From: Coprinellus micaceus
Lineage: Eukaryota; Basidiomycota; Agaricomycetes; Agaricales; Psathyrellaceae
Assembly: GCA_951394405.1 (NCBI GenBank)
Contig: OX596339.1
Coordinates: 1,798,001 to 1,862,000 of the forward strand
DNA: 64,000 nucleotides
Direction of reading: 5' to 3'
Each line of letters opens with the position of its first letter. Within the stretch, counting starts at the first letter, position 1. The translations under genes were made by a program, and so were the position numbers. The notes under the pieces are model-generated. The model was not told the DNA's origin. It ran no database searches and saw nothing but the letters and a program-made list of their open reading frames with translations. This document shows, one piece after another, positions 55,001 through 64,000 of this stretch.

Positions 55001-58000
55001 CTGGCACGTCCATACAGGAACGTGCTGGAAATACCTCAGACCGCGGGATAGTCGAAGCGCCGAGAACTGTCGCTTCGGCTTGGACGGGACCACCACTCCT
55101 GTCACGTCTATCGATCCCGACACCGGCACAATTCACCTCAAGAGAATACATCCGCGTATGACACACTTTAACCCCACAATCTCATTTCTTCTGAAGTGCA
55201 ACACCGACGTCAAATTCATCGGCTCAGGGGAAGATGCTAAAGCCTTCATGTACTACCTAACTGACTACATAACCAAGGCTCCCCTCACCATCCATGCTGG
55301 GCTCACAGCCTTATCCTACGCAATCAAACAAGGTGAAGCGAGAGGCGTGCTCAGCGAGAGCGGGAGGGGAGAGTCTGACAACAGAAGAGCAATGACGATT
55401 GCCGTCAACAGCATGCTCGGACATCAGGAGGTCTCTCACCCCCAGGTTATGAGCTACATTCTAGGCACGGGGGAAAACTACACTAACGAAACCTTCCATC
55501 CTGTCAATTGGTCAGAAATCGTCCGCTACGTCGAAAAGGTCTTCCAAGCGAGACAATCCACTGACGAGGGTGAAGCAAGTGCAGATCCACCGATTACCGG
55601 AGTTAGTATGTCCGTGACAGTGGAACGGGGGGAAATAAATGCTTCCAACCAACTACTGGACTACATATTCCGTCCTGCAATTCAACCGTTCGAATCCATG
55701 GGTCTGTACAACTTCCTGGCGTCAACGAGGAAGGTACCCAAACCACCACGATCATCCTCCTCGACCCTTACAACCGTCGGTCATTTCTCTAGTACCGATC
55801 ATCCTCAAGCTCGTACACATTCGATGCGGCTCCGCGCTCAGCTCGTGATACCTGTACTCCTAGGACCGAGGATCCCGAGACGAAACGGATCAGAAATGGA
55901 ACGCGAGCGTTGGGCTCGAGACATGTGCATATTATTCAAACCTTGGAGGTGCCCGACGGAACTGACCATCAACGGGTCCGATTGGTACGCGACGTTGCAA
56001 CACCTGCTCCCATTCCTCACCGAAGTGGACCGGCGCATAGTTGATAATATGTCGCTGATGGCAGAGGCCAAACAAGCGAGAGACGCCCGTCCAAGAAAGA
56101 CAAAGAGTCCATTCCGTCCCGACAAAGATCGATTGAACGTAGACACCGTCATCGAGGCGGCTATGCAAGACGAGACGACAGAAGCAGAGCAGAGCATCTT
56201 CGCTATTCTGAGATCCAGTGACGATAACACACAATCCGAAGGGGACGACAATGCAACAAGGCTTCCCGGAAGGCTCAAGCTGTTAATAGGAGATGAAGCT
56301 GCGTGCGCCTTCGTCGATTATCTCAACACTCACGAGTCGTTGACAATGGACATAGACAGCGCGAGCGACCCCGTAAATGTAACCAACCCTCTCGACGACG
56401 ACTCATTGCTCAAACAGGCAGAATTTATGAGTCAATGCAAGCGCCGCGGTTCAACGGGGGTGATCGAGGAAGACGTATTGGACAGCACCGACTCTCCTAG
56501 AGTTCCCGCGCCGCCAGTTCCTGTGGAAATACCACCGTCAGCGGAGATACAAACGTTGAAAAAAAACTTCTGGAAAACGAAACGAAAGAGAAGGGATATG
56601 TGGAAATCGGTGAAGGAACTCATGAGGGTTCGCAATATCATGACGAACCCCGAACAGAGACGAGCCTTTGAAATAGTCGCTCACCATGCCATAGATGGAG
56701 GAACCCAGCTGATGATGTACATCGGTGGAAGGGGTGGTACCGGGAAGTCTTACCTTATCGAAACCATCGTTCTCCTCTTCTATATCCTCGGCCGTGCAGA
56801 AGAATTGCGCATAGGTGCTCCTACGGGAATCGCAGCCGCATTGATTGGAGGAAATACTCTGCACTCCCTTTTTTCCATAGGGGCGAACCACAGAGCATCT
56901 GACAAGGATACAACGATTAGGCGCCTTTCCGAAGAATGGCGAGGAGTCAAGTACCTCATCGTCGACGAGACCTCCATGATAGGAGCGGGGTTCATGGCAA
57001 TGATGTCCGCAAAACTGAAGATGGCGAAAGGGGACGCATTTGAGGATTGCACAAAGGTCTTCGGGGGAGTCAACCTCATATTCTTAGGAGACTTTTATCA
57101 GCTATCGCCACCAAAGCAACCTAGTCTGTTCACATACCGGCTCGTGAGGAACCCATCATTCCTTCAAACGCGCGATAACAGCGGTCTAGACGCCATCGCA
57201 GGGGCATACCTATGGCGATCGGTAAATACGGTGGTTCTTCTAAAGAAAAACAAACGGCAGAAAGACGACCCCATACTTGCCAAACTGTTGGATATGGTTC
57301 GTACCGGCTCGTGCCTCGACCAGAACGAAAAACCCGTAGTAGTGGAGGGCACGAGCTCGAGCGTAATCGACCTGCTTCGCAGCAGAGAAATCGGCAAGGT
57401 AGCCGCGAAGGATCCAGCGTCACTTGTCGAATTTGAGAGCGCTCCTGTAATCGTCGGTAGCAGGATCCTACGAGACACTCTCAATGCGAGTCTCCTCGTC
57501 GCACATGCCAGACGTAGCGGCAAATCAGTTCATCTATACCATTCCAGAGACTTCGTCCACCGAACAAAGGTACAGGGAGGACTCACTGAAAGACTTTGGG
57601 ATCTGCCTTCCCATATAGCGGGCGAAGCCTTCGGCCGACTACCTCTCTTTATTGGAATGCGAGTGATGGTCACCGAAAACGTCTCAGTACCCTTTAAAGT
57701 GGTGAACGGGAAAGAAGGAACAATCGAACACATCGTCTACACTTCTGACGAGGCGGGGAGACGATTCGCAGAAGTGGTGCACGTTAGCATCCCTGGATGC
57801 ACTCTAAAGGCTCCCGGCCTCAAGCGAGGGCTCGTACCGCTCTTCCCCACTGGATCGAGTATCAAATACGACGTAGGATCGGGCGAGGCGATGGCGAAGT
57901 CCTTTCAACGGAAACAAATACCGTTAGTGCCTGCATACTCTTACACTGATTACAAAAGTCAAGGAAGGACATTAACTCACGCGATAATTGACATAGCGTC

Positions 58001-58214
58001 ATCCAGAGGTCAAGGAGTATACGTGATGCTGTCCAGGGTGACGAAATTAAGCGGTCTCCTCATCCTGCGCTGGTTCCCAGAGACCAAGATACTGCAAAGA
58101 ATGTCGGAAGAGCTGAGAGAGGAATTGGCTCGACTAGAGGACTTGGACCAAAAAACTGAACAGTTATACGCATCCCACTCCCTTGCGCCATCGCCTCTGA
58201 GAAAGAAGCGGTGA
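52062..58214 (+). CDS. Helitron RepHel transposase (HUH Rep plus Pif1-type helicase)
   Basis: An intronless frame of about 2050 codons. I choose the ATG at 52062 because a TATA box lies 61 nt upstream, although the frame is open from 51984. N-terminal part: a SAP-like helix pair (ICTYHGISSKGLRKDV), then a Cys-rich region (CAVCSAL...SCNTCLRDL). The Helitron Rep has RGSLHCHMLIWL (HUH-type, His codons at 54702 and 54708) and two tyrosines in YYLTDYITK (Y2). The C-terminal helicase has Walker A GGRGGTGKS (about 56725-56750), Walker B IVDETSM and SF1 motifs such as LGDFYQLSPP and TDYKSQGRT. All key residues are present and no stop interrupts, so the element may be active. Its termini were not resolved. 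Confidence 0.93.
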   Translation: MSIHIVQRPHLSEAGSISMQPYKLNTQVWNSAYNFVDIIRQLRVDDRRISDPVFLIIQTDVHTIVRKFEHLIIRQLGDICTYHGISSKGLRKDVIVSRLLSHTCNILCGSLLYAFRLTTRLRPIKPWIQGSGQRLEPTGEPRRSPIGAKAIPNTANRAGIGIVSAARMQVTNERGVLPGNSPTPLHTTATASIIGVRPISESSIQVDSSTNWSGSRALRAALSRLQKDPLQVLTVERPTQNAPLGGTSIPPRDRRSVTAPITRDTPALSPTEKESLKHLDPASDGLKKSIISEWQKMTSLKRFMRRVCAVCSALTPPDEIRSIPAINLDLSLLRNDELPISAIPNTYNFDAYDRAILDPRGLEDVNLPKTVSSCNTCLRDLVRGMMPRFALANWLYYARDQLPADVRRGFEGMSVFEKALICRVRTSSILCRFRGFEDDSSGELFAAKRRHIKGNIISTPLDTLRINDVLPPNAQSIADTMCALLISTILPTLDTIHRLHPILVRKSRVKLLIEFLIEHNPHYKESESFRGFSSNHLENLFKGPGDIGVPSAVKLGHLPINDAIESVTSDYSGRLDEVEGLLMENVSYTLGDRSAFSYRQMTLHALEHCKEGRPFLSSQAGTLPVPDINNPNWLSWAHPNADPYGIGGFHHPRRKRPISMEQQLRHLLTVRDPFFENDPQIAFDVYNIIRKGSVNTSLRFCVPYTSYATIIRDIVHMDRSKLSELRKTFQRDPNYQPKDDEERKIIRTMTSISPVAKKIPGSVAQKIKMRNEIRAMISQKGSPSLFVTLNPADYYNPIVTVLATRCSSAEDIEALEGWTIKQRTTAALKHPVACAQFFDFVVKKFIRVILRHGRKGSKGGIFGECEAYYGTVETQGRGSLHCHMLIWLRGHLPPETLAASLKSSELYRVKLTNWLDSIMASGFQGSKACFNDLSTHTREDIGMMEQHPATVTGPRLESSEAPDFSREMNEYLDELLLRFNWHVHTGTCWKYLRPRDSRSAENCRFGLDGTTTPVTSIDPDTGTIHLKRIHPRMTHFNPTISFLLKCNTDVKFIGSGEDAKAFMYYLTDYITKAPLTIHAGLTALSYAIKQGEARGVLSESGRGESDNRRAMTIAVNSMLGHQEVSHPQVMSYILGTGENYTNETFHPVNWSEIVRYVEKVFQARQSTDEGEASADPPITGVSMSVTVERGEINASNQLLDYIFRPAIQPFESMGLYNFLASTRKVPKPPRSSSSTLTTVGHFSSTDHPQARTHSMRLRAQLVIPVLLGPRIPRRNGSEMERERWARDMCILFKPWRCPTELTINGSDWYATLQHLLPFLTEVDRRIVDNMSLMAEAKQARDARPRKTKSPFRPDKDRLNVDTVIEAAMQDETTEAEQSIFAILRSSDDNTQSEGDDNATRLPGRLKLLIGDEAACAFVDYLNTHESLTMDIDSASDPVNVTNPLDDDSLLKQAEFMSQCKRRGSTGVIEEDVLDSTDSPRVPAPPVPVEIPPSAEIQTLKKNFWKTKRKRRDMWKSVKELMRVRNIMTNPEQRRAFEIVAHHAIDGGTQLMMYIGGRGGTGKSYLIETIVLLFYILGRAEELRIGAPTGIAAALIGGNTLHSLFSIGANHRASDKDTTIRRLSEEWRGVKYLIVDETSMIGAGFMAMMSAKLKMAKGDAFEDCTKVFGGVNLIFLGDFYQLSPPKQPSLFTYRLVRNPSFLQTRDNSGLDAIAGAYLWRSVNTVVLLKKNKRQKDDPILAKLLDMVRTGSCLDQNEKPVVVEGTSSSVIDLLRSREIGKVAAKDPASLVEFESAPVIVGSRILRDTLNASLLVAHARRSGKSVHLYHSRDFVHRTKVQGGLTERLWDLPSHIAGEAFGRLPLFIGMRVMVTENVSVPFKVVNGKEGTIEHIVYTSDEAGRRFAEVVHVSIPGCTLKAPGLKRGLVPLFPTGSSIKYDVGSGEAMAKSFQRKQIPLVPAYSYTDYKSQGRTLTHAIIDIASSRGQGVYVMLSRVTKLSGLLILRWFPETKILQRMSEELREELARLEDLDQKTEQLYASHSLAPSPLRKKR

Positions 58215-58825
58215 ACTTCGAATGTTGGACGGTCGTAAGTCAAGAGATAACATGCAGCCACCTTGAGCCCGCGGCGCGGGCGCAGCCTTCAACCCCTCCT
58301 CGAGACAAGTATATACAAACACAAACATGTCATAACTACACTCCTCAAAATGGACATGCTCTTCCTAAAATGGCAATGTTTCAATGCAGAGGGCTCAAAA
58401 ACTTCTTGCATGTCGTCCAAACCTTTCCACTTTACAGTGTCCAGGAACTTCATCCTGTTCCGGTGTCTGGGAACTCGATCCCGAAAGGCATCGCCTTCCT
58501 GTGGTCACAGGAGTCTTCGTCCAACGTGTTAAATGTGGAGGCGGAGCACGATCCCCTTCACACCGCTGGATTGAAAGATGGTCTTCTTCTTACGGAACGT
58601 TGTCACTGACAATCTTTGTGCTCTGGAATCCTCTCCTCTGGAAAGTCGAGGCAACTCTATGCAATATACGGTGCGGCGGTACTGTGCCCCCTATGACACA
58701 GCCCGAGAAGGTGTCAGAATTAGGCGCCCGCACTGCCCTTTCATTCGAACGCCACGAGGCGTTCCTCATATAAGAGCAGTCTGCTGTCAAGAAGTCCAGA
58801 TCCCGTCAACTTCCCAAGTTCTACG
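58215..58825. other. Spacer between Helitron gene and kinase gene
   Basis: A few 90-130-codon frames overlap without motifs. It probably contains the Helitron right end and the kinase promoter. Confidence 0.35.
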
Positions 58826-60991
58826 ATGCCGCGCCCCGATTTCCCCTTACTTATCCAGACTGAACTCGTCGCCGCAAGCCCCCTCATGAGCGCGGTCGTC
58901 GCCAATGAGGAACTGGGGGCGTATTTGTTACATGAATGTAATGCATTACCTCTAGTCGGTGCCATCTCAAACTCATGGGTTAGCAGCGAACCGGTCGGTA
59001 ACCGATAACGACACTCGCAGACGCCATTTGGAGGCATTGGCAACACACACGGACGAGAACTTCTTCAACCTTGCGACGGATATGTATGTGGAAGAAAGTC
59101 GCAGAACGAACTCAATTGCGTACCGTAGGTTAGACTCTGTGACCAAGCCAGAGAAGACGCTGACGCTTGTGACAGGGTCAACTCCCTCCCACTCACCATA
59201 TGAGCAAAACCGCAACAAGGCGCGAGGGAAACTGGCAGCAGTGCCCGATGAAAAATTCTGGCCCATGTGCAGTGAAGTGCAGCTGGAGCATGCTAGGCGC
59301 CTTGTATCACGGGTATGGGCATCGCTCTTTCGACTTTTCCTTGACCCGTGCTGATTGTCGCGCAGATACGCCTTGAAGACGTCCATGCGCCCACGATAGA
59401 AACGATTGTCGAAGGCGTCGCCAAAGAGGACGTACTTCCGTTCGTCAGGCGGCTCATGACCTTGGCTTGGAAGGAGAGCTTCGAGTGGTCACTTCCCAAT
59501 AGCCCAGGATTTTCAGGGCTGTATACCTTGTTCCAGCTTATGGTCGCAGTCACTTCCGGGGACCAGAAGTCTGCTTTGTACAGGTACCTGATATCGCTCC
59601 AGTCTCCAGAAGCCCACCCTGTTCTAAACGCCCTTCAGCTCGTACGTCGCTCATTTTGTGCACCGTCTTTATCTGACGTGACACGGTCCAAAGTTATTGG
59701 ATTTTAGCGTCCACATCGATTCGGAGCCACTGGCCAGGACGGCGTTCTTGAAAGCTCTTCATCGACTTTCGGGTGGCAGTGAAATGTATCCAACAATCCT
59801 GGAGCACCCTACAGTCCCGGTCGCCGGTGCGAAACTCATTCAGGGCGCCGTGGGGTCGTTTGGCCAAGTGTACATGGGCAATTACGAGGGAAAGGTGCTT
59901 GCTCTGAAGGTTGCCCATAGGAACAAAGTCCTGAAGGTACACGCACATTACAATCTCTAACCTTCTATGGCCGGAACGGCACATTCACATCAATCACAGA
60001 CCTTCTACAAGGAAGTTGTGACATGGTCCAACCTCAGCCATGACAACGTCCTCCCCTTTTACGGCGTCTTCTCTGACCAAGGAGAACACTTCGTCCTCGT
60101 ATCACCCTTCATGGCAAAGGGAAACGTCCGGCAATACCTCCAGAGTAACTTCCCGCGTGTGTCGGGACCGCGCCTGCTGCTAGTCAGTCTCCAGGGATCT
60201 GACACGTCTACCACCACTCACCTATTATTCCAGATTGCCGATGTTGCGTCGGGCCTGGAGTATCTCCACCGCATGGGTGTCTTTCACGGTGATCTAAAAG
60301 GAGTGAGATGCTTCCCACTATCTCAGCGCATTGTACTTAAGAGGATCTTTAGGACAACATCCTTGTGTCGGACAACGGAAGGGCCTGCCTCGCAGACTTC
60401 GGTATATCCACTATCTCAACGGACACTAACCACCACCTGAGGTTGACACGCCTGTCGACGGCGCAGACGGGAACAGTTGCCTATCAGGCTCCCGAACTAC
60501 TTGCATGTGAGGATGTGTCCACGAGACTCCCTCTGTCAGATAAGTCGGATGTATATTCACTCGCTTGCGTTTGCTACGAGGTATGTCACCGATCTCACAC
60601 ACTGGGCAAATGCAAATTCAGGATCTCACAGATCATGACCATGAGAGTACCTTTCCACACGATTACCAACAATAGTGCCATTGTCCTGGCAGTGTCGAGA
60701 GGGAAGCGACCTGAAAAGCCAGGCCCTACCGATGTGGCGGTCATCAATCTAGGGTTGACCTTGAGGCTATGGGACCTCATCGAACGCTGCTGGGACCAGG
60801 AACCAGAACGACGGCCAACCGCAAAGGGTGTGAGGCAGGATTCAGTCCTCGATGGCCTTTCTGACGACCGACCAACAACGCAGGCCTCGGGAGAGTTGAC
60901 TGCGGCGCAGGTGCGGCAGAACAAGATTGCGGTCAACCTTCGGGCCAGGCCAGACGATGGTTTCGGGTTGAGCCATTTCACCACTGACTAG
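58826..60991 (+). CDS. TKL-type protein kinase (Agaricomycete family)
   Basis: Eight exons with seven GT-AG introns of 46-63 nt, all phase-consistent: 58826-58937, 58984-59312, 59366-59641, 59694-59936, 60000-60182, 60234-60302, 60353-60580, 60632-60991. The N-terminal 300 residues are mainly helical and have no recognised domain. Kinase motifs: Gly loop GAVGSFGQVYMG, Lys in VLALKVAH, catalytic loop HGDLKGDN formed across a splice, LADFG, APELL, SDVYSLACVCYE and RCWDQEPERRPT. These fit the large expanded tyrosine-kinase-like family of mushrooms. The residues needed for catalysis are all present. The substrate is unknown. Confidence 0.85.
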
Positions 60992-61107
60992 GTCCAGTCG
61001 TTCAGTTTTTCACGTCGCAAACACATATACCCAAGTAGTGTACAGTGAGGGTTATCTAGTCAAAGGAGACCAAACGCATGGACTCGAGAGGAATAGATTG
61101 CTGTAGC

Positions 61108-62263
61108 TCACTTTTTGCCTTTCCTCCGTCGGCCCTCATTACCACTCAACTCAGCGCCGCTGAGCTCGTCTGCACTGGTGCCGCTCGTAGCACCGCCAGT
61201 GCTCTTCTTGGCCTTCTTCAAGTGGTGTTCGGGGATCCACTCTTCCTGGTATCCGCCAGCGCCAGTAGCAGTGATAGTACCGACGGGGGCGCTAACCTGA
61301 GCAGGACTCTTCTTGGTCTTCTTCTTGGGGGGCGCGAGTGTACGGTAGGTGTAGTACCCGGCTCCACCGAGGATGGCGAAGACGATGAGGTAGGTGGACA
61401 GCCTATGGGTGTGGTGTGAGAGACATTCAACGAGGTTGAGTACAATAACCTTACATCTTCAAGTCGAAGATGGACAGCGGAGCTTCAATAACGGTAATGA
61501 CGGATTCGTAGGCATCAACGGTGTAGACCTTGTCCTATAAGAAATCGTCAGAGATGTGAGGTATTAGAGCGTTGCCCACTTACACCATCGCTATGCTGTA
61601 CCCAGATGTTGAGGCGGTGGTCGCCAGGCTGTGACGGTTGTCATTAGGCTTTAGGAAGGGTGTTGTTCGGAAGATCATCTAACCTTGAACCTGGAACTAG
61701 GGTGTTAGAAATGTGGTACTCATTTTCGAGACACGGGAAACGTACTGGCTGTAGAAAGTGTAGGGAATGTTGATCTCGAGTTTCTCCGCCAGCGGTACGT
61801 TGCCGAATGGGATGGAAGTCAACTAGGCACTACGTTAGCGGCGTTTCTTTTACTTGGCGGCTCGAAGACATACATTCTTGACCAGTGCGTTGGTGTCCGG
61901 GTGCGTGAGAGATCCAGCAACGCTCAACAGAGTCAAGTTCTGGTTAGACTTGTTCTCGAGAGTGATTGTAATGGTGTTCTTCTGGCCGTTGACAATGTCT
62001 AAAGGTCGCGTATCGCGTGAGCAACGGGGTCGACCCAGGTCCATCGTTCCACGTACGGTTGAAGGTGTTGTCTTCAGGGAACGTAGCTGTAGCGCTAACC
62101 TCAGGGTCCTTCACGAACGTCTCGTCTGCTGTAGCTGCAATTCGGGATCTTAGAATGAGCACTCCATGACATCGTGGTGATTAACCCTGGTCGTACCGGA
62201 GGCAACGGCAGAGAATAGCGACGCCAGCGAGAGGCCTGCACTGAAAAACGCAGAAAAACGCAT
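61108..62263 (-). CDS. Translocon-associated protein alpha (TRAP-alpha/SSR1)
   Basis: Helps proteins enter the endoplasmic reticulum at the Sec61 translocon. The start at 62261-62263 gives a signal peptide MRFSAFFSAGLSLASLFS. Conserved luminal segments are HIVNGQKNTITITLENKSNQ, SVAGSLTHPDTNALVKN and PLAEKLEINIPYTFYSQ. YTVDAYESVITVIEAPLSI follows, then one membrane helix (STYLIVFAILGGAGYYTY) and a Lys-rich cytosolic tail (PPKKKTKK, EEWIPEHHLKK) ending GRRRKGKK at 61108. Exons 1-3 are 62197-62263, 62057-62134 and 61874-61998; at least three more introns follow. Length and order match the family. It is a core eukaryotic gene, unlike its left neighbours. Confidence 0.9.
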
Positions 62264-62654
62264 TTCGACCTATAAACCAACCGAAAGGGTACCAAAGGGT
62301 GAGAGGAGAGAGAGAATTCGGTGACACAAGACAAAGTCACAAAGCTGCCACGTCCTCCCCCGTCGAGCCCTCCACGTGACCGCTTAGAGGCGGGCCGCTT
62401 AGCCGCCGGCGCTTGTCACGCACTGGCATTGGCAAGTGTCGAAACGAGCTGCACGAAAGTCAGCGAATCCTGCACCTTGGCAGGCGAGAATTGTCCGTGC
62501 TGAATGAAAGCGTGGATATATCATAGAAAACGTAATGGAGGCGGATTATGTATACCGTGAAGGCGGGATAAATGGAATTATAATACAGCAGGGCGCCCTG
62601 CAAATCCCGAAGCGAAGGCAGCGTGTGGCGAATAAATCACCAAAAGAACATGAT
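62264..62654. other. Intergenic, promoter of TRAP-alpha gene
   Basis: No supported gene. It contains the 5' flank of the TRAP-alpha gene and the 3' flank of the SWD2 gene. Confidence 0.45.
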
Positions 62655-63938
62655 CTACACCAGCTTTTGCCGTTTGAGCAAGTCTTTCGAAATATCCTCT
62701 GCATCCCCGGCTGTGTCAGGGAGCCAAAACGCCTACAAAGATGATGAGGAAAATGAACAAGTCGGCTAAGAAGGCCGCTCACCAGTTCATGTCCCGCTGA
62801 CGCCAGCATTCCATATCGAGGGTTGAATCTCACACAACGTGCTGGACCCTTGTGCCCTTCAAGCGTCGAAATGGGACGAATTACTCGAATAGCCTTGGGG
62901 TTGGGGTCTGGTGGCGTCTGGCTGAGATTTTGTACGTCCCAAACATAGATATTCCCGTCGAGACTGCCCCCCAGAACGTATTTGCTGTCTGGCGTCCATG
63001 ACACTTCTTCTCCGCTAATGCCTTTCACTGCCTCGATACTGGGAGGGGCGTTCATCCCTCTCCTCTCCAATCCCACATGTCCCTCCAATTTACCTAAAAT
63101 AGTGCCCTCAAATGAGTCGACGATGTAATGAGCACTGCCAGAACAGCCGACGAGGATGTAGGCGCCATTGGTTGAGAACGACAGGGAAGTCATGAAGATC
63201 GCCCTTGGTGGGTAGGTGATTGCAGCTAAGCTGGGGTCGTCCAAGACGATGGTCAGGAATGGGCGCTTGTCATATGCCGTGGAGTCGTATAGCATTATGC
63301 GTTGATAGGTGTTAACGCCGACCGCGAAGACCATTCCTCCCGGTTCGTAGGCAACTATTGGCCCTGGGGTTGGCAGAGCGAGAAGACCACGGCAGGCAGG
63401 TGTCCGAAGGTCCCAGAGGCGGACCGTTCTGTCAAGGGAGCCGGACATAAAGCCGTCATCGACTGGAGAAACCTCCAGAGAAACGACGCGTCCCTTGTGG
63501 CCCCTGAAGTATTGGAGGTATTTGTTGTCGTGAAGGGAGTGGTATCGAATGGTGTCGTCTTCTTTCGTGGAAGCGTACACGATGGCAGAGCTCTTATGAG
63601 TAAACCTCGGGAGATCTACACCGTATTTCTTCGAATATAACGGCTTCGTTGCCCTATAAATCGGCCATTAGTTAGACGAAGCCGGATGCACGAGGAAAGA
63701 ACTTGCTTGCCCGTTTTGCAGTTGTACAGTCGGAAGGTCTCGTCCTCCGCCCCGGTAATGACACACTCGCCCTTGTCGTCGAAGCTCATCCCAGTGATCT
63801 GCTTCGGCCCATGATTCGACGGTCGTGCTGTTGGCGTTGGTGGCGGTCCAGCTTCAACCGCATTTTTGAACACCTTCGCAGGCTTGAACTTGCACTGTGA
63901 AGTCGTTAATACGGACTTGTCGAACACGGGAGTCGTGA
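62655..63938 (-). CDS. SWD2: SWD2/WDR82-type WD40 protein (5' exon outside window)
   Basis: Subunit of the Set1/COMPASS histone H3K4 methyltransferase and, in other fungi, of the 3'-end processing machinery. Exons: 63707-63938, 62783-63653, 62655-62732. The sequence has KQITGMSFDDKGECVITG, SKKYGVDLPRFTHKSSAIVYA and TIRYHSLHDNKYLQYFRGH. WD repeats follow (SGSLDRTVRLWDL, GGSLDGNIYVWDV), and it ends LAFWLPDTAGDAED, all close to the WDR82 consensus. The first intron (63654-63706) begins GCAAGT and ends TTATAG, a GC-AG intron; no GT donor keeps the frame. The coding start lies in an exon beyond the right edge, because an acceptor (TTGCAAG) precedes codon 1 of the visible part. Confidence 0.9.
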
Positions 63939-64000
63939 CTTGCAATTATTGTGTTGTTGAGCGTAAATGTAGGAGTAGCATTGGCATTGCTGGGGCCTGC

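Larger units (their letters stand above)
51542..58300 (+). mobile_element. Autonomous Helitron, boundaries approximate
   Basis: Inferred from the intact RepHel gene. Helitrons start with TC, end with CTRR after a short hairpin, insert between A and T and leave no duplication, so boundaries cannot be set without an empty site. A GC-rich hairpin (GCCCGC-GGC-GCGGGC, 58267-58281) lies about 50 nt after the stop but is not followed by CTRR. The left limit given is only the edge of the R2 promoter. Confidence 0.45.

Noticed and set aside
58267..58281. GC-rich hairpin after the Helitron gene as the Helitron 3' terminator
   Set aside because: No CTRR end follows within the usual distance, so I cannot claim it as the element's terminus.
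60581..60631. Kinase frame read through 60581-60631
   Set aside because: The read-through inserts unlike residues, while removing a 51-nt GT-AG intron restores the family pattern CYE-IMTMRVPFHTI.
1..64000. CRISPR arrays or bacterial-type operons
   Set aside because: No regularly spaced repeats; gene structure is clearly eukaryotic.

Overview
The window looks like a piece of a mushroom-forming (Agaricomycete) basidiomycete genome. Genes are split by many 47-72 nt GT-AG introns, TATA boxes sit about 45-60 bp before several start codons, and the recognisable content is typical of such genomes: F-box families, a TKL-type kinase, a Zn2Cys6-like protein, a Ty1/copia retrotransposon and a Helitron. 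All gene models were spliced by eye and checked only by reading-frame phase.

Layout. Bases 1-16,000 hold two tandem multi-exon paralogues of unknown function (1-3027, 6885-9894, both minus), a smaller gene with a possibly related C-terminus (4140-4899) and three related single-exon F-box genes (5050-6384, 10718-12016, 12888-14123). A purine-rich, CTGGG/CCCAG-rich stretch without genes follows, then a tRNA-Phe (16349-16421). Bases 16,788-27,838 carry two F-box/nucleotidyltransferase-like paralogues (17680-18873 and 25518-26629), several unknown genes, a perfect 397-bp tandem duplication of a promoter plus gene start (19027-19820), and an intact but divergent ribonucleotide reductase large subunit gene (21714-24666; 11 exons, 798 codons). 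Bases 29,152-43,672 hold a Ras-like GTPase with an altered G3 motif, a Zn2Cys6-like protein, an F-box gene and several disordered proteins.

Bases 44,092-58,214 are the most striking part. A ribonucleotide reductase small-subunit gene (44092-51497, minus) is broken in its third exon by a complete, apparently very young copia element (44712-50919): 383-bp LTRs with one mismatch, 5-bp target duplication CCTTG, one uninterrupted gag-pol frame and a half-tRNA-iMet primer site. Head to head with that gene lies an uninterrupted Helitron Rep-helicase gene (52062-58214). Both reductase subunits therefore lie about 20 kb apart on the same strand inside an accessory, transposon-rich region. Their metal and active-site residues are kept, but their termini are unusual.

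From 58.8 kb to the right edge the content turns ordinary: a TKL-type protein kinase, the TRAP-alpha translocon subunit and the SWD2/WDR82 WD40 protein, the last with a GC-AG intron and its first exon beyond the window.
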